A stretch of DNA of 64,000 nucleotides from the NCBI RefSeq assembly GCF_001936625.1, contig NZ_MSDU01000008.1, positions 305,099 through 369,098 of the forward strand, read 5' to 3'. This DNA comes from Domibacillus antri (GTDB taxonomy: Bacteria; Bacillota; Bacilli; Bacillales; Domibacillaceae). Shown piece after piece: positions 49,690 through 60,040 of the stretch. A program made the translations under genes and the position numbers. Each line of letters opens with the position of its first letter. The first letter of the stretch is position 1. The notes under the pieces are model-generated. The model was not told the origin of the DNA, searched no databases, and saw nothing but the letters and a program-made list of their open reading frames with translations.

Positions 49690-49726
49690 CAAAAAGCAGC
49701 AGGAACACCCGCCGCTTTTTAACCGT
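49690..49726 (-). terminator. Terminator of the hem operon
   Basis: AAAAAGCGGCGGG pairs with CCTGCTGCTTTTT (two G-U pairs) around a 4-base loop on the minus strand, directly after hemL. Confidence 0.85.
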
Positions 49727-49727
49727 A

Positions 49728-51017
49728 TTATTTTTTTAAGCGGCTGAATGCTTTTTCAGCGGCTTCAATTGTTTTCGCAATATCTTCATCTGAATGCGCC
49801 GTTGACAAGAAAAGTCCTTCAAACTGAGACGGCGGGAGGAAAACACCTTCCAGCGCCATTTCGCGGAAATAGTCCGCAAACAAGGCAAGGTCCGAATTTT
49901 TTGCATCGTCGTAGTTGTGAACCGGTCCTTCATGGAAGAAAAAGCCGATCATCGAACCGGCGCGGTTAAATGTAATCGGAATGCCGTGTTTCTCCGCTGC
50001 TTTCGTCAAGCCTTCTTCAAGCAGATCCGCTTTTCGCGTAAATTCTTCGTATGATGACGGTGTCAGCTGACGAAGTGTTTCAAGCCCGGCTGTCATCGCC
50101 ATCGGGTTGCCGGATAACGTACCGGCTTGATAAATCGAACCGGCCGGCGCGATGTTGTTCATAATTTCCGCTTTTCCGCCGTATGCGCCGACTGGAAGCC
50201 CGCCGCCGATCACTTTTCCTAGGCACGTAAGATCCGGTGTAATGCCAAAATGACCTTGTGCACAGTTGTAGCCGACGCGGAAGCCGGTCATGACTTCATC
50301 GAAAATTAAAAGTGATCCGTTTTGTTCCGTAATCTCACGCAATCCCTCTAAGAAACCGGGCTGAGGCGGTACAACCCCCATATTCCCAGCAACCGGCTCC
50401 ACAATGATGCAGGCAATATCGTCTCCGAATTGTTCAAACGCATAACGAACGCTCTCTAAATCATTGTAAGGAACCGTAATGGTGTTTTTCGCGACGCTTT
50501 CCGGTACGCCCGGGCTGTCCGGCAGACCAAGTGTGGCGACACCGGAACCAGCTTTAATTAACAGCGAATCACCGTGGCCATGGTAGCAGCCTTCAAATTT
50601 CAGGATTTTATTTCGGCCCGTATAACCGCGCGCAAGACGAAGCGCACTCATTGTCGCTTCCGTGCCGCTTGATACCATTCGTACCACTTCAATCGATGGA
50701 ACACGTTCAATCACAAGCTTGGCCATCTCATTTTCCAATAATGTCGATGCACCGAAGCTCGTTCCCGTTTCAGCCGTCTTTTTCAGTGCTTCCACTACGT
50801 CATCATTGGAATGACCTAAGATAAGAGGCCCCCACGATAAAACATAATCAATGTATTCATTGCCGTCAATATCATAAATTTTTGAGCCTTTGCCCCGCTC
50901 CATAAAGATCGGATCGATGCTGACCGATTTAAACGCACGAACCGGGCTGTTTACGCCGCCCGGCATCATTTTTACCGCTTCTTGAAATGCTGCTTTTGAT
51001 TTTTCAAATGAATGCAT
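49728..51017 (-). CDS. hemL: Glutamate-1-semialdehyde 2,1-aminomutase
   Basis: PLP enzyme that makes 5-aminolevulinate from glutamate-1-semialdehyde. Seen: [49 protein letters not shown], the PLP-binding Lys in [18 protein letters not shown], and [14 protein letters not shown]. 429 aa, normal. Last gene of hemAXCDBL. Confidence 0.97.
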   Translation of the reverse strand: MHSFEKSKAAFQEAVKMMPGGVNSPVRAFKSVSIDPIFMERGKGSKIYDIDGNEYIDYVLSWGPLILGHSNDDVVEALKKTAETGTSFGASTLLENEMAKLVIERVPSIEVVRMVSSGTEATMSALRLARGYTGRNKILKFEGCYHGHGDSLLIKAGSGVATLGLPDSPGVPESVAKNTITVPYNDLESVRYAFEQFGDDIACIIVEPVAGNMGVVPPQPGFLEGLREITEQNGSLLIFDEVMTGFRVGYNCAQGHFGITPDLTCLGKVIGGGLPVGAYGGKAEIMNNIAPAGSIYQAGTLSGNPMAMTAGLETLRQLTPSSYEEFTRKADLLEEGLTKAAEKHGIPITFNRAGSMIGFFFHEGPVHNYDDAKNSDLALFADYFREMALEGVFLPPSQFEGLFLSTAHSDEDIAKTIEAAEKAFSRLKK

Positions 51018-51035
51018 GAATAAATCCCCTTCCGA

Positions 51036-52013
51036 TTATTGTCCGCTTAACCAGCGCGCCGCATCTTTGGCGTGATACGTCATAATCAAGTCAGCGCCTG
51101 CCCGTTTCATACTTATTAATTTTTCCAGCACGATGGCTTTTTCATCGATCCATCCGTTCAATGCCGCCGCTTTGACCATTGAATATTCGCCGCTTACGTT
51201 GTACGCGACAACCGGTGCGTCAAATTCGTTTCTCACTTTTCGGATAATATCAAGATAGGAAAGCGCAGGCTTGACAATTAGAAAGTCCGCTCCCTGCTCA
51301 ATATCAGCTGCCGCTTCCCTCATCGCTTCACGCCGGTTTGCCGGGTCCATTTGATACGTTTTCCGGTCACCAAACTGAGGTGTTGAATCCGCTGCATCGC
51401 GGAATGGCCCGTAAAAGGCGGATGAGTATTTGACAGCGTAAGACATAATCGGCACTTCTGTATAGCCGGCAGCGTCCAGACCTTGGCGGATCGCTGCCAC
51501 AAAACCGTCCATCATATTCGACGGCGCGATAATATCCGCACCTGCTTCTGCCTGGCTCACAGCCGTTTTCGCCAGCAGATCAAGCGAGGGATCATTTAAT
51601 ACTTTTCCGCCTTCCACAACGCCGCAGTGGCCGTGGTCTGTATATTCACACAGGCAAGTATCAGCGATAACCAAAAGGTCCGGGTACTGCCCTTTAATAA
51701 AACGGGTCGCCTGCTGGACGATACCGTGATTATGGTAAGCACCTGTTCCAACCGCATCTTTTTCATCCGGCACACCGAATAAAATAACCGATTTGATGCC
51801 GAGTCCAACTATTTCATCGAGTTCTTCTTTCAAATTGTCCATCGATAACTGGAATACACCCGGCATGGAAGAGACTTCATTTCGAACGCCGTTTCCTTCT
51901 GTAATAAACAGCGGATAAATAAAATCGTTTACACTTAATGTTGTTTCACGCACGAGTGCGCGCATGTTTGCGCTCTGGCGCAGACGGCGGTGCCTTGCAA
52001 AATGGTTTGTCAC
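51036..52013 (-). CDS. hemB: Delta-aminolevulinic acid dehydratase (porphobilinogen synthase)
   Basis: Condenses two 5-aminolevulinates to porphobilinogen. The Cys-rich zinc site [13 protein letters not shown] is intact (three Cys), so it is the zinc type. Schiff-base lysines are in [18 protein letters not shown] and [15 protein letters not shown]. 325 aa. Begins 7 bases before hemD ends and is followed by hemL. Confidence 0.97.
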   Translation of the reverse strand: MTNHFARHRRLRQSANMRALVRETTLSVNDFIYPLFITEGNGVRNEVSSMPGVFQLSMDNLKEELDEIVGLGIKSVILFGVPDEKDAVGTGAYHNHGIVQQATRFIKGQYPDLLVIADTCLCEYTDHGHCGVVEGGKVLNDPSLDLLAKTAVSQAEAGADIIAPSNMMDGFVAAIRQGLDAAGYTEVPIMSYAVKYSSAFYGPFRDAADSTPQFGDRKTYQMDPANRREAMREAAADIEQGADFLIVKPALSYLDIIRKVRNEFDAPVVAYNVSGEYSMVKAAALNGWIDEKAIVLEKLISMKRAGADLIMTYHAKDAARWLSGQ

Positions 52014-52019
52014 TTTTCT

Positions 52020-52793
52020 TCACTCCCTGTAATAGTCGCTCATTTCTTGAACGAGCGCTTCCATTGTGTACTCTTCCGGGCAGACCGAAACGGCCAGTCC
52101 ATATTTCTCAGCTTCTTTTTTTGTCACTGGTCCAATGCAGGCAAAATCCGCCGCTGGAATCGGTTCATTTCCTTCATTGACGATTTGAACAAAATGTCTG
52201 ACAGCGGATGGGCTTGTAAATGTGTACATATCGATCGCTTTATGCCGGATCAGGTCGAGCAGTTCTGCTTTTTTATCTTCCGGAAAATACGTTTCGTACA
52301 CAATCCAGTCGTGGGCTTGAGCACCAGAGCGGCGAATTGTCTCACCGATTATATCACGGGCCAGGCTTCCCTTTGGAATGAGCGCTTTTTTCGGCATGTA
52401 TCGTCCATTATTGATCTCCTTGACGAGATCATCAGCGGAAAACCGTTTTGGAATATGCGAAACCTCCACGCCATACTGCTCCAGGACAGCTGCCGTTTTC
52501 GAACCGATCGCCGCAAATTTAGCCGGCAGCGTCCTCACATCGACCCCCGCCTGCCCTACTTTTTTCATAAAAAAATCCGCGCCATTTTTACTTGTAATAA
52601 TGACCCAATCATATGTAAACAGCTGATTCAACACAGCCTCATCCCGAATATCTTCACACATTCGAAACGCGATAAGCGGCACCGCGTATGCTGTGCCGCC
52701 CGCTTCTTCTATTTTACCAATAAACGGCGCCGCCTGTCCCGCGGGACGTGTTACGACAATGTGTTTTCCTGCTAACGGCTGTTCCGCGTTCAC
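52020..52793 (-). CDS. hemD: Uroporphyrinogen-III synthase
   Basis: Cyclises hydroxymethylbilane to uroporphyrinogen III. Two-lobed fold: [21 protein letters not shown] at the N-terminus, [33 protein letters not shown], and [18 protein letters not shown] late. 257 aa. It is the heme-operon copy; overlaps the hemC stop by 4 bases. Confidence 0.93.
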   Translation of the reverse strand: MNAEQPLAGKHIVVTRPAGQAAPFIGKIEEAGGTAYAVPLIAFRMCEDIRDEAVLNQLFTYDWVIITSKNGADFFMKKVGQAGVDVRTLPAKFAAIGSKTAAVLEQYGVEVSHIPKRFSADDLVKEINNGRYMPKKALIPKGSLARDIIGETIRRSGAQAHDWIVYETYFPEDKKAELLDLIRHKAIDMYTFTSPSAVRHFVQIVNEGNEPIPAADFACIGPVTKKEAEKYGLAVSVCPEEYTMEALVQEMSDYYRE

Positions 52794-53716
52794 TCTGATT
52801 CCGCTCTCGCCGCTTCGATCAATTGTAAAGCACCGCGTTCTTTTAGTAAACGAGCCGCTTCCAGTCCTGCCTGTTCCGCATCACTGCCAGTTACCGTTTC
52901 TTTTAACACTGTTTTTCCATCCGGTGACGCAACGAGAGCTGTCAATGAAACGTCTTCGCCTTTTACTTGCGCAAAACCAGCCACAGGCACCTGGCATCCT
53001 CCATCCACTGCTTTTAAGAAAGCACGCTCCGCTGTCGTCGCACGCTTCGTCTGATCGCAGGTGAATTTTGCGAGAAGCTCAAGCAATTCCGCATCATTTT
53101 CGCGGCATTCAATCGCAAGTGCTCCCTGTCCTACGGCAGATACGGACAACTCATCATCTAAAAATTCCGTGACAATGTCTGACGACCAGCCCATACGCGC
53201 AAGACCCGCCGCCGCCAAAATAATTGCATCAAATTCTTCATTTTCAAGCTTTTGAAGACGCGTATCGATATTGCCCCGAATCCACTTAATCTCGATATCA
53301 GGACGAACCGCCAGCAGCTGAGCGCCGCGGCGAAGACTGCTTGTGCCAATAATCGCCCCTGCTGGTAAATCAAGAAACTTTACATGGCCTTTTGAGATAA
53401 ACGCATCGCGGTGGTCTTCCCGCTCCGGCACCGCGCCAATGACCAGCCCTTCCGGCAAGACAGCCGGCATATCTTTCATGCTGTGGACTGCCATGTCAAT
53501 TTCATTATCAAACATCGCCTGTTCGATTTCTTTTACGAAAAGGCCTTTCCCGCCGACTTTCGACAATGTCACATCTAAAATACGATCTCCTTTTGTGACA
53601 ATTTCTTTCACTTCAAATTCTGTTTCAGGTGATAATTTTTTCAATTGATCGATGACTTGATTCGTCTGTGTTAACGCCAGACGGCTTCTTCTTGACCCGA
53701 CAATAATTTTCCGCAC
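52790..53716 (-). CDS. hemC: Porphobilinogen deaminase (hydroxymethylbilane synthase)
   Basis: Joins four porphobilinogens. N-terminal [15 protein letters not shown], the substrate loop [12 protein letters not shown], and the dipyrromethane-anchoring Cys in [18 protein letters not shown]. The start is a GTG at 53716 (308 aa, MRKIIVGS): GGAGGG lies about 7 bases upstream, while the earlier in-frame ATG precedes this site. Confidence 0.96.
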   Translation of the reverse strand: MRKIIVGSRRSRLALTQTNQVIDQLKKLSPETEFEVKEIVTKGDRILDVTLSKVGGKGLFVKEIEQAMFDNEIDMAVHSMKDMPAVLPEGLVIGAVPEREDHRDAFISKGHVKFLDLPAGAIIGTSSLRRGAQLLAVRPDIEIKWIRGNIDTRLQKLENEEFDAIILAAAGLARMGWSSDIVTEFLDDELSVSAVGQGALAIECRENDAELLELLAKFTCDQTKRATTAERAFLKAVDGGCQVPVAGFAQVKGEDVSLTALVASPDGKTVLKETVTGSDAEQAGLEAARLLKERGALQLIEAARAESE

Positions 53717-53749
53717 AATCGTACCCTCCATGTAAACCGAAAGCCGGTG

Positions 53750-54583
53750 TCACGAATACCAGAAATGGAATGTGGACAGCCGGCTTCCGAGGAAAAAGTT
53801 AATTAAAATAATGAGAAACGCCGCTGTATTAATCAATGCAAGCGTTTTTCCTGACAATCCTTTTCGTACTTTCACATATAAAAACGCACTGTATACGAAT
53901 AGTAAAACAAATGATGCGATAATTTTCAAATCAAACCAGCTGACATCCGGCAATTTTATCGTTTTCCAGACGAGGCCGAGGATGAGGCTCAATAGTAACA
54001 GCGGCACGCCCATCGCGTTTAAAACGACGGACATCTTTTCCAGCTGTCCGAGATCGCCAAGCCGCCAGAGACGCTCATTCCATTTCTTCATTTTCAAAAG
54101 CCGATATTGCAGCAAGTAAAGAGCCGAGAAAATAAAAGACAGGGAAAAGGCTCCATAGGATAAGATCGCCATTGTAATATGGATGAGCAAGAGTTCAGAC
54201 ACAAGCTTTTCCGCTGCAGCCTGCGATTCAACCTGTATCGGCGCAAATGTATGAACGGTCATAATTAAAAAGCCGATTACATTCGTGAAAAAGACCGTGA
54301 AATCCATCCGCAGCAGTTTATTCAAAACGAGAGAGAGTGTCAATAGCACCCAGGCGTAAAAATACAGTCCCTCAAATAAGGTGAGAACCGGAAACCTTCC
54401 AGTGTTATACATGTATAGACATAAAAAAATTGTTTGAAGACCCCAAACAATCGTTAAAATCCAGAAGGCGATTTTGTTCGCCCTCTGGTTGCGCTGTACA
54501 AAATCAAGGAAATAGAGCAATACGCTTACTGCATATAAAATAATCATAAGTTCATGAAGCCGTGTCATTCCCTGTTCAAACAT
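53750..54583 (-). CDS. hemX: HemX, CcsA/cytochrome c assembly-family membrane protein
   Basis: A 277-residue protein with about eight membrane helices. It resembles the heme-handling CcsA/ResC family, including the segment VSWFDLKIIASFVLLFVYSAF. In B. subtilis HemX lowers the level of glutamyl-tRNA reductase HemA; that role fits its place directly after hemA. Confidence 0.9.
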   Translation of the reverse strand: MFEQGMTRLHELMIILYAVSVLLYFLDFVQRNQRANKIAFWILTIVWGLQTIFLCLYMYNTGRFPVLTLFEGLYFYAWVLLTLSLVLNKLLRMDFTVFFTNVIGFLIMTVHTFAPIQVESQAAAEKLVSELLLIHITMAILSYGAFSLSFIFSALYLLQYRLLKMKKWNERLWRLGDLGQLEKMSVVLNAMGVPLLLLSLILGLVWKTIKLPDVSWFDLKIIASFVLLFVYSAFLYVKVRKGLSGKTLALINTAAFLIILINFFLGSRLSTFHFWYS

Positions 54584-54596
54584 CGCATAACCTCGC

Positions 54597-55940
54597 TTAA
54601 AACTGGAGTAAAGGCTTTGCCTGAACCGCCTGTGCGCGTTTTTCTTCCGCCTGCGCCTGTTTCAATCCTTTTACTTCTTCTTCAATATTGAAAATTCGCA
54701 TGAACAGATCCAGCTTTTCTTCAGCATGCTTATCTCCTGCCAGTTCTTTTGCCTGTAAAACAGGGTCCTTCAGCATTTGATTTACGATGCTTTTTGTATG
54801 CTTGCTTAACACTTTACGGTCGCGCTCGCTTAAATGAGGCAGTTTCCGGTCAAGGCTTTCCATCGTTTCCGCCTGAATCGCCAGCGCTTTTTGCCGCAGC
54901 GCAGAAATGACAGGCACAACGCCAAGCAGGTTCAGCCACTCATTAAATGCGACAATCTCTTCTTCAATCATGAGACCGATATTCGCTGCCGCTTTTTCAC
55001 GTTCAGCCAGGTTCGCCTGCACAATCCCTTCCAGATCGTCGATGTCATATAAAAAGACGCTGTCGAGATTCGCAATTTCCGGTTCAATATCACGCGGAAC
55101 CGCAATATCAACCATGAACAGCGGACGACCTTTGCGCATTTTTTGCACATTTGCCATTAAGCCCTTCGTAATGACATATTCTTTTGAACCGGTGGAGCTG
55201 ATTAAAATATCCGCTTCAACAAGTGCAGATTGAAGCTCGTCCATTGACTTTGCCTGTCCGTCAAAACGGCCTGCAAGCGTTTCTGCCTTTTCAAATGTCC
55301 GGTTCATCACGGTCACTTTCGTTGCGCCGCTTCCGTGCAGGTTTTTAATCGCGAGTTCGCCCATCTTTCCGGCACCAAGAACGAGCACGTGACGCCCGTT
55401 TAGGCTTCCAAAAATTTTCTTCGCGAGTTCAACTGCCGCATAGCTGACCGATACGGCATTCGCACCAATATCCGTTTCTGCATGCGCTCTTTTCGCAAGC
55501 GTAATCGCCTGCTTAAATAAATGGTTAAATACAGTGCCTGTCGTGCCCATCTCCTGCGATTGCAAAAAGCTTTGACGTACCTGTCCAAGAATTTGCGTTT
55601 CGCCAAGCACCATTGAATTTAAACCGGATGCGACGCGGAAAAGGTGCTCCACTGCCGCTTCCTGTTCATAAATGAACAAGAATGGCGTGAATTCCTCCTG
55701 CGCAATATTGAACCATTTTGATAAAAATTCTTTAATATAATATCGACCGGTATGCAGCTGATCGACAACCGCGTATATCTCTGTACGGTTACATGTCGAA
55801 ATAATGACATTTTCGAGCACACTTTTTTGTTTTTGAAGCTCTGTCATGGCTGTTGCAAGCGTATTCTCTTGAAAAGAAAGACGCTCACGAATTTCTACCG
55901 GGGCTGTTTTATAATTTAATCCAACCGTTATAATATGCAC
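54597..55940 (-). CDS. hemA: Glutamyl-tRNA reductase
   Basis: First committed enzyme of C5 heme synthesis; reduces glutamyl-tRNA to glutamate-1-semialdehyde. The nucleophilic Cys is in [20 protein letters not shown], the NADPH loop is [13 protein letters not shown], and the C-terminal dimerisation helices end the protein. The start is a GTG at 55940 ([20 protein letters not shown], 447 aa), with GGGGGTG upstream. Operon head; the promoter has an extended -10 and a palindrome near -41. Confidence 0.96.
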   Translation of the reverse strand: MHIITVGLNYKTAPVEIRERLSFQENTLATAMTELQKQKSVLENVIISTCNRTEIYAVVDQLHTGRYYIKEFLSKWFNIAQEEFTPFLFIYEQEAAVEHLFRVASGLNSMVLGETQILGQVRQSFLQSQEMGTTGTVFNHLFKQAITLAKRAHAETDIGANAVSVSYAAVELAKKIFGSLNGRHVLVLGAGKMGELAIKNLHGSGATKVTVMNRTFEKAETLAGRFDGQAKSMDELQSALVEADILISSTGSKEYVITKGLMANVQKMRKGRPLFMVDIAVPRDIEPEIANLDSVFLYDIDDLEGIVQANLAEREKAAANIGLMIEEEIVAFNEWLNLLGVVPVISALRQKALAIQAETMESLDRKLPHLSERDRKVLSKHTKSIVNQMLKDPVLQAKELAGDKHAEEKLDLFMRIFNIEEEVKGLKQAQAEEKRAQAVQAKPLLQF

Positions 55941-55977
55941 GTTGCTGCACCCCCGAAAACGAATCATTGTGCTACCC

Positions 55978-55986
55978 ATTATACCA
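55978..55986 (-). promoter_or_regulatory. Extended -10 promoter of the hem operon
   Basis: TGGTATAAT on the minus strand, a TGn-extended -10 with no clear -35 hexamer at the usual distance, suggesting need for an activator. Confidence 0.7.
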
Positions 55987-56005
55987 TAATGAGAAGTTTT
56001 TATTA

Positions 56006-56020
56006 TTCACAATTTGTGAA
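56006..56020. promoter_or_regulatory. 15-bp palindrome upstream of hemA
   Basis: TTCACAATTTGTGAA, a perfect 7-1-7 inverted repeat centred about 41 bases before the predicted start site. Each arm, read outward, matches 8 of 9 bases of a ResD-type TTTGTGAAT box as I recall it; no regulator is proven. Confidence 0.6.
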
Positions 56021-56069
56021 CATATGCTAACATATAAGGCAGCACTTTTTTACGATCAAAGACGAAAAG

Positions 56070-56178
56070 CGCGACGTCCTGTGGCCACGCTCGGAACCGC
56101 CACGTCCTGTGGCGCTCGCCCGACTAGGCCGTCCGTGCCCTCGCAGCGTCTTTGTGACCCACGTCCTGCGGGCCTCTA
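56070..56178. repeat. Cluster of short hairpins with GTCCT loops
   Basis: GC-rich block with three copies of a stem around the loop GTCCT: GCGAC/GTGGC (one mismatch, from 56071), CGCCAC/GTGGCG (perfect, from 56098) and CCCAC/GCGGG (one mismatch, from 56158). A related hairpin TCGCA/TGTGA lies around GCGTCTT (56141-56157). It lies in an otherwise AT-rich gap between hemA and the DUF5668 gene. It codes for nothing recognisable and resembles an interspersed palindromic element. Confidence 0.7.
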
Positions 56179-56247
56179 TTTTATAAATATTATCAAAAAG
56201 AAATTATTTTTGCAACAGAATGAATTGGAAAGCGGGGACGTTGAAAA

Positions 56248-56739
56248 ATGAATGGACAGCGTGTGTTTCCTGGCATCATTTTGATTGGATTCGGCTTATA
56301 TTTCTTTTTACAGCAATCAGCTTTTCTTTGGGTGAAGCCATATCTCGGCTGGCCCGCTCTTTTATTGATTACCGGTATTGCCTTTTTAGCACAAGGATAC
56401 AAAAGTGACGGAAATGGCATTTTGCCTGGCGTTGTGCTGACGGGATTCGGCATTCATTTTTACGTCATTGATTACCTCGGCTGGTGGGCAAACGATACCG
56501 GCGTGTTTATTTTAATTATTGCACTCGGCTTTTTGCTCCAGCACCAAAAAACGGGAAGCGGACTGGTTCACGGCATTTTATTTTTAATCCTTGCGGCCGT
56601 GACGCTCTTTTACAGTACCGTAAAAAGCTGGTTCGGCTCTCTTGAAACCATCTGGCAGTTCTGGCCGCTCATTTTAATTGCGGCAGGCGGATATTTACTG
56701 TTTGTCAAGAAAAATGGCGGAAAGCCCGGGAAGCGATAA
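56248..56739 (+). CDS. LiaF/LiaI-like multi-helix membrane protein (DUF5668 type)
   Basis: A 163-residue protein with three copies of a helical hairpin unit. Each begins near a FPGIILIGFGLYFFL-like segment (residues 6-20, 58-73 and a C-terminal version, FWPLILIAAGGYLLFV). It lacks a soluble domain. Proteins of this kind appear in cell-envelope stress modules, but no two-component system is nearby. Alone on the plus strand between hemA and ysxC. The ribosome binding site (GGGGACG) is modest. Confidence 0.7.
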   Translation: MNGQRVFPGIILIGFGLYFFLQQSAFLWVKPYLGWPALLLITGIAFLAQGYKSDGNGILPGVVLTGFGIHFYVIDYLGWWANDTGVFILIIALGFLLQHQKTGSGLVHGILFLILAAVTLFYSTVKSWFGSLETIWQFWPLILIAAGGYLLFVKKNGGKPGKR

Positions 56740-56754
56740 TCGCCGCTTCAAAAA

Positions 56755-56934
56755 ACGGAGTTGTCTAATAAGTGCAGAGGGACGGCCGGATTTCGTACCA
56801 TTTAGGCCGATTTTTCGATCGTACAGCCGGAATATATCAAGGCCGAATTCATCGACAAACCGGCCCAAACTCAGAAAATCCGGCTATAGAAATAAGGAAG
56901 GGGATGTCTCAATGAACTTTTGAGACATCCCCGT
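56755..56934. mobile_element. Probable MITE or non-autonomous IS remnant
   Basis: About 180 bp bounded by imperfect inverted ends of 23 bases (ACGGAGTTGTCTAATAAGTG at 56755 against ACGGGGATGTCTCAAAAGTT read inward from 56934). Further inside, GCCGGATTT near 56785 pairs with AAATCCGGC near 56875, and TTTaGGCCGaTTTtTCGAT is matched by TTTgGGCCGgTTTgTCGAT on the other strand. No ORF. The right end folds as its own hairpin and acts as a terminator. Confidence 0.6.
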
Positions 56935-56940
56935 TTTTCT
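56898..56940. terminator. Terminator between the DUF5668 gene and ysxC
   Basis: GGGGATGTCTCAA pairs with TTGAGACATCCCC around a short loop, followed by GTTTTT on the plus strand. It is formed by the right end of the putative MITE. Confidence 0.8.
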
Positions 56941-57569
56941 TATTCTTCTCCATCCAACTCCAGCTCGGCTTTATACATTTTATCTTCATACATCCGTTTT
57001 TTCACAGCTTTCCACACTTCATCTTTTCCTAGTCCTGTTTCCGATGAAAAAATAATAATGTCATCCACAGGATCAAAATCAAGCGTTTCTTTTACGACTT
57101 TTAAATATTTCTGCCATTTTCCTTTTGGAATTTTATCGGCTTTTGTCGCAATCACAATAGCTGGGATTTCATGGTATTTTAAAAACTCGTACATCGCCAC
57201 ATCATCTGCAGACGGGGCGTGGCGCAAATCGACAATATGAATACAAGCCGACAGCTGCGGCCGGTCCGTCATATAGGTTTCAATCATTTGTCCCCATGCC
57301 TCGCGCTCCGTTTTGGACACTTTTGCGTAGCCGTAACCAGGCACGTCCACAAAAAACAGGGTGTCTTCAATTTTATAAAAATTCAGGGTCTGTGTTTTAC
57401 CCGGCTTCGACGAAATGCGAGCCATACTTTTACGGCCGATCATCTTGTTAATAAACGATGATTTTCCGACATTGGAACGGCCCGCCAGTGCAAACTCCGG
57501 CAATCCGATATTCGGATATTGATGGGGCTTCGCTGCACTGATGACCAGTTCTACATTGTTTACTTTCAT
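56940..57569 (-). CDS. ysxC: Ribosome biogenesis GTP-binding protein YsxC/EngB
   Basis: Essential GTPase of 50S assembly. G1 is [15 protein letters not shown], switch I includes [16 protein letters not shown]3 is [14 protein letters not shown]4 is [14 protein letters not shown]. 209 aa. The ATG overlaps the lon stop codon (ATGA), and its GGAGGA site lies inside the lon 3' end. Confidence 0.97.
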   Translation of the reverse strand: MKVNNVELVISAAKPHQYPNIGLPEFALAGRSNVGKSSFINKMIGRKSMARISSKPGKTQTLNFYKIEDTLFFVDVPGYGYAKVSKTEREAWGQMIETYMTDRPQLSACIHIVDLRHAPSADDVAMYEFLKYHEIPAIVIATKADKIPKGKWQKYLKVVKETLDFDPVDDIIIFSSETGLGKDEVWKAVKKRMYEDKMYKAELELDGEE

Positions 57570-59890
57570 GTACTGCTTCCTCCGATCGCGATGTCCAGCA
57601 CTTCATCCATCGTTGACACTGGCAAAAATGTCAGCCCTTCGCGGATGCTTTCCGGCACATCATCGATATCTTTTTCGTTATCTTTTGGTAAAATGATCGT
57701 TTTCAGTCCAGCACGATGTGCACCGAGTGATTTCTCTTTCACACCGCCGATCGGCAAGACACGTCCTCGCAGTGTAATTTCACCGGTCATCCCGACATCC
57801 CGCCGCACAGGACGTCCTGTAAGTGCAGAAATGAGCGCAACCGCCATTGTAATCCCTGCTGAAGGACCGTCTTTCGGCACAGCGCCTTCCGGGACATGAA
57901 TGTGAATGTCGTGATGTTCATGGAAATTCGCTTCAATCCCAAGTTCATTCGCTTTTGAACGGACATAGCTGAACGCGGCCTGTGCCGATTCTTTCATCAC
58001 ATCGCCAAGTTTACCGGTTAAAAGAAGTTTGCCTTTTCCCGGTGAAAGTGATACCTCAATTTGTAACGTATCGCCGCCGGCTGCGGTATAGGCAAGACCG
58101 TTCACAACACCGACCTGGTCTTCTGTATCTGTCTGACCGTAGCGGAAAATGCGCTTGCCCAGAAATTCCTGCAAATTTTTATCAGTCACGGTTACGCGTT
58201 TTTTCTCGCCGGACACAATTTTCTTCGCTGCTTTCCGGCAGATGGCTGCCAGCTGGCGCTCAAGGCTGCGCACACCCGCTTCACGCGTGTAATACCGGAT
58301 GATATCGCGGATTGCTTCTTCCTTGAGACGAATTTGATTGCGTGTCAAACCATTTTCTTTTACTTGCTTCGGAAATAAATGATCTTTCGCAATATGAATT
58401 TTCTCTACTTCCGTATAACCGGCAATCGAAATAATTTCCATCCGGTCGCGCAAAGGTCCTGGAATGGCACTTAAATCATTTGCCGTGGCGATAAACATGA
58501 CATTCGATAAATCGTACGTTTCTTCAATATAATGATCGCTGAAATTATGATTTTGCTCCGGATCAAGCACTTCAAGCAGTGCAGACGATGGATCACCCCG
58601 GAAATCGCTTGACATTTTATCAATTTCATCCAATAAAAAGACCGGATTCACTGTTCCCGCTTTTTTCATCCCTTGAATAATCCGGCCCGGCATGGCGCCG
58701 ACATACGTACGGCGATGACCGCGAATTTCGGATTCATCCCGGACGCCGCCAAGTGAAATGCGGACAAAGTTACGTCCGAGTGACTCAGCAATGGAACGGA
58801 CTAAACTTGTTTTCCCTACGCCTGGAGGTCCACCAAGACATAAAATCGGTCCGCGCAGCGACTGTGTCAATTGACGGACAGCCAAAAATTCTAGCACACG
58901 CTCTTTCACTTTTTCAAGCCCATAATGATCACGGTTTAACACGTCTTCTGCTTTCAAGACATCAAGGTCATCTTCTGTCGCGTTTGACCAGGGCAATGTG
59001 ACAAGCCATTCCAAATAATTGCGGATGACCGAACTTTCCGCGGCACTTTGCGGTATTTTTTCATAGCGATCCAATTCTTTTAAAGCTGTTTTTTCAACAT
59101 GTTCCGGCATGGCAGCGGATAAAATGCGCTCTGTCAGCTCTTCTACTTCCCCCGTTTTGCCTTCTTTATCGCCGAGCTCCTGCTGGATCGCTTTCATTTG
59201 TTCACGCAAATAATACTCTTTTTGTGTTTTTTCCATTGATGTTTTGACACGCTGGCCGATCTTTTTCTCTAAATTTAATACTTCCCGCTCATTTTGCAAA
59301 AGCGAAATTAACCGTTCAAGACGTTGTTTCACCGGAAACGTAGCGAGAATTTCCTGCTTTTCTTTTACTTTCAGCGCAATATGCGATGCGGCAATATCCG
59401 CCAGGCGGCCCGGTTCCTCAATATCGGAAACGGAGCTCAATGTATCAGAAGAACCTTTTTTCGACAGCTTTACGTATTGTTCGAATTGTTTGAACAGCAT
59501 TCTCATGAGCGCTTCTGTTTCCGCGTCTTTTCCTGTTTCTTCTTCATGTACTTCCACGACCGCTTCATAATAAGTTTCCTGGTCAATAACGGAAATTAGT
59601 TTTGCCCGGTCAAGCCCTTCGACAAGGACACGGATTGTTCCATTTGGAAGCTTCAGCATTTGTTTCACTTTCGTCAGCGTTCCCACTTCATATACATCGT
59701 CGCCAGCCGGATCATCCAATTCCGGATCTTTTTGTGCCGATAAAAATACGAGCTGGTCGTTCATCATTGCTTTCTCAAGCGCTTCAATCGAGCGGTCTCG
59801 TCCGACATCCAGGTGCAGCACCATCGTTGGGTAGACATGCATACCTCTCAATGGCAAAAGCGGTACAGTAAAAATTGTTTCTGCGTTCAT
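57566..59890 (-). CDS. lon: ATP-dependent protease Lon (LonA type)
   Basis: AAA+ serine protease for damaged and regulatory proteins. It has an N-terminal LON substrate domain ([20 protein letters not shown]), a helical part, Walker [15 protein letters not shown] near residue 350, and the protease domain with the catalytic Ser in [15 protein letters not shown] and Lys in [14 protein letters not shown]. The ATG at 59890 (774 aa) has GGGAGGG upstream and gives exactly the B. subtilis LonA length. The neighbouring lonB gene of B. subtilis is absent. Confidence 0.97.
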   Translation of the reverse strand: MNAETIFTVPLLPLRGMHVYPTMVLHLDVGRDRSIEALEKAMMNDQLVFLSAQKDPELDDPAGDDVYEVGTLTKVKQMLKLPNGTIRVLVEGLDRAKLISVIDQETYYEAVVEVHEEETGKDAETEALMRMLFKQFEQYVKLSKKGSSDTLSSVSDIEEPGRLADIAASHIALKVKEKQEILATFPVKQRLERLISLLQNEREVLNLEKKIGQRVKTSMEKTQKEYYLREQMKAIQQELGDKEGKTGEVEELTERILSAAMPEHVEKTALKELDRYEKIPQSAAESSVIRNYLEWLVTLPWSNATEDDLDVLKAEDVLNRDHYGLEKVKERVLEFLAVRQLTQSLRGPILCLGGPPGVGKTSLVRSIAESLGRNFVRISLGGVRDESEIRGHRRTYVGAMPGRIIQGMKKAGTVNPVFLLDEIDKMSSDFRGDPSSALLEVLDPEQNHNFSDHYIEETYDLSNVMFIATANDLSAIPGPLRDRMEIISIAGYTEVEKIHIAKDHLFPKQVKENGLTRNQIRLKEEAIRDIIRYYTREAGVRSLERQLAAICRKAAKKIVSGEKKRVTVTDKNLQEFLGKRIFRYGQTDTEDQVGVVNGLAYTAAGGDTLQIEVSLSPGKGKLLLTGKLGDVMKESAQAAFSYVRSKANELGIEANFHEHHDIHIHVPEGAVPKDGPSAGITMAVALISALTGRPVRRDVGMTGEITLRGRVLPIGGVKEKSLGAHRAGLKTIILPKDNEKDIDDVPESIREGLTFLPVSTMDEVLDIAIGGSST

Positions 59891-59903
59891 CCAAATCCCT
59901 CCC

Positions 59904-59934
59904 TGCAAAAACCATCCCGGTATGTTTCACCGGG
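59904..59934 (-). promoter_or_regulatory. Leader hairpin of lon
   Basis: CCCGGT pairs with ACCGGG (59916-59934, 7-base loop), followed on the minus strand by ATGG and five U, between the lon promoter (TAAGAT near 59960) and its ribosome binding site. It looks like a weak attenuator. Confidence 0.45.
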
Positions 59935-59989
59935 CGCTTCTCTTTCTTTTCTCCTATCTTATCGTAAAATGCCGGATGATGTCGATGAA

Positions 59990-60037
59990 AAAGAGGGGAC
60001 AGCGCCCATCCAGGCGCTGTCCCCTTTTTCCACCACA
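59990..60037 (-). terminator. Terminator after clpX
   Basis: GGGGACAGCGCC pairs perfectly with GGCGCTGTCCCC around a 6-base loop, with T-runs on both strands. Confidence 0.93.
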
Positions 60038-60040
60038 TCA

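Noticed and set aside
57816..57830. GACGTCCTGT-like sequence matching the hairpin-cluster loop
   Set aside because: It lies inside the lon coding sequence in conserved codons and has no flanking stem, so it is not a copy of the repeat.
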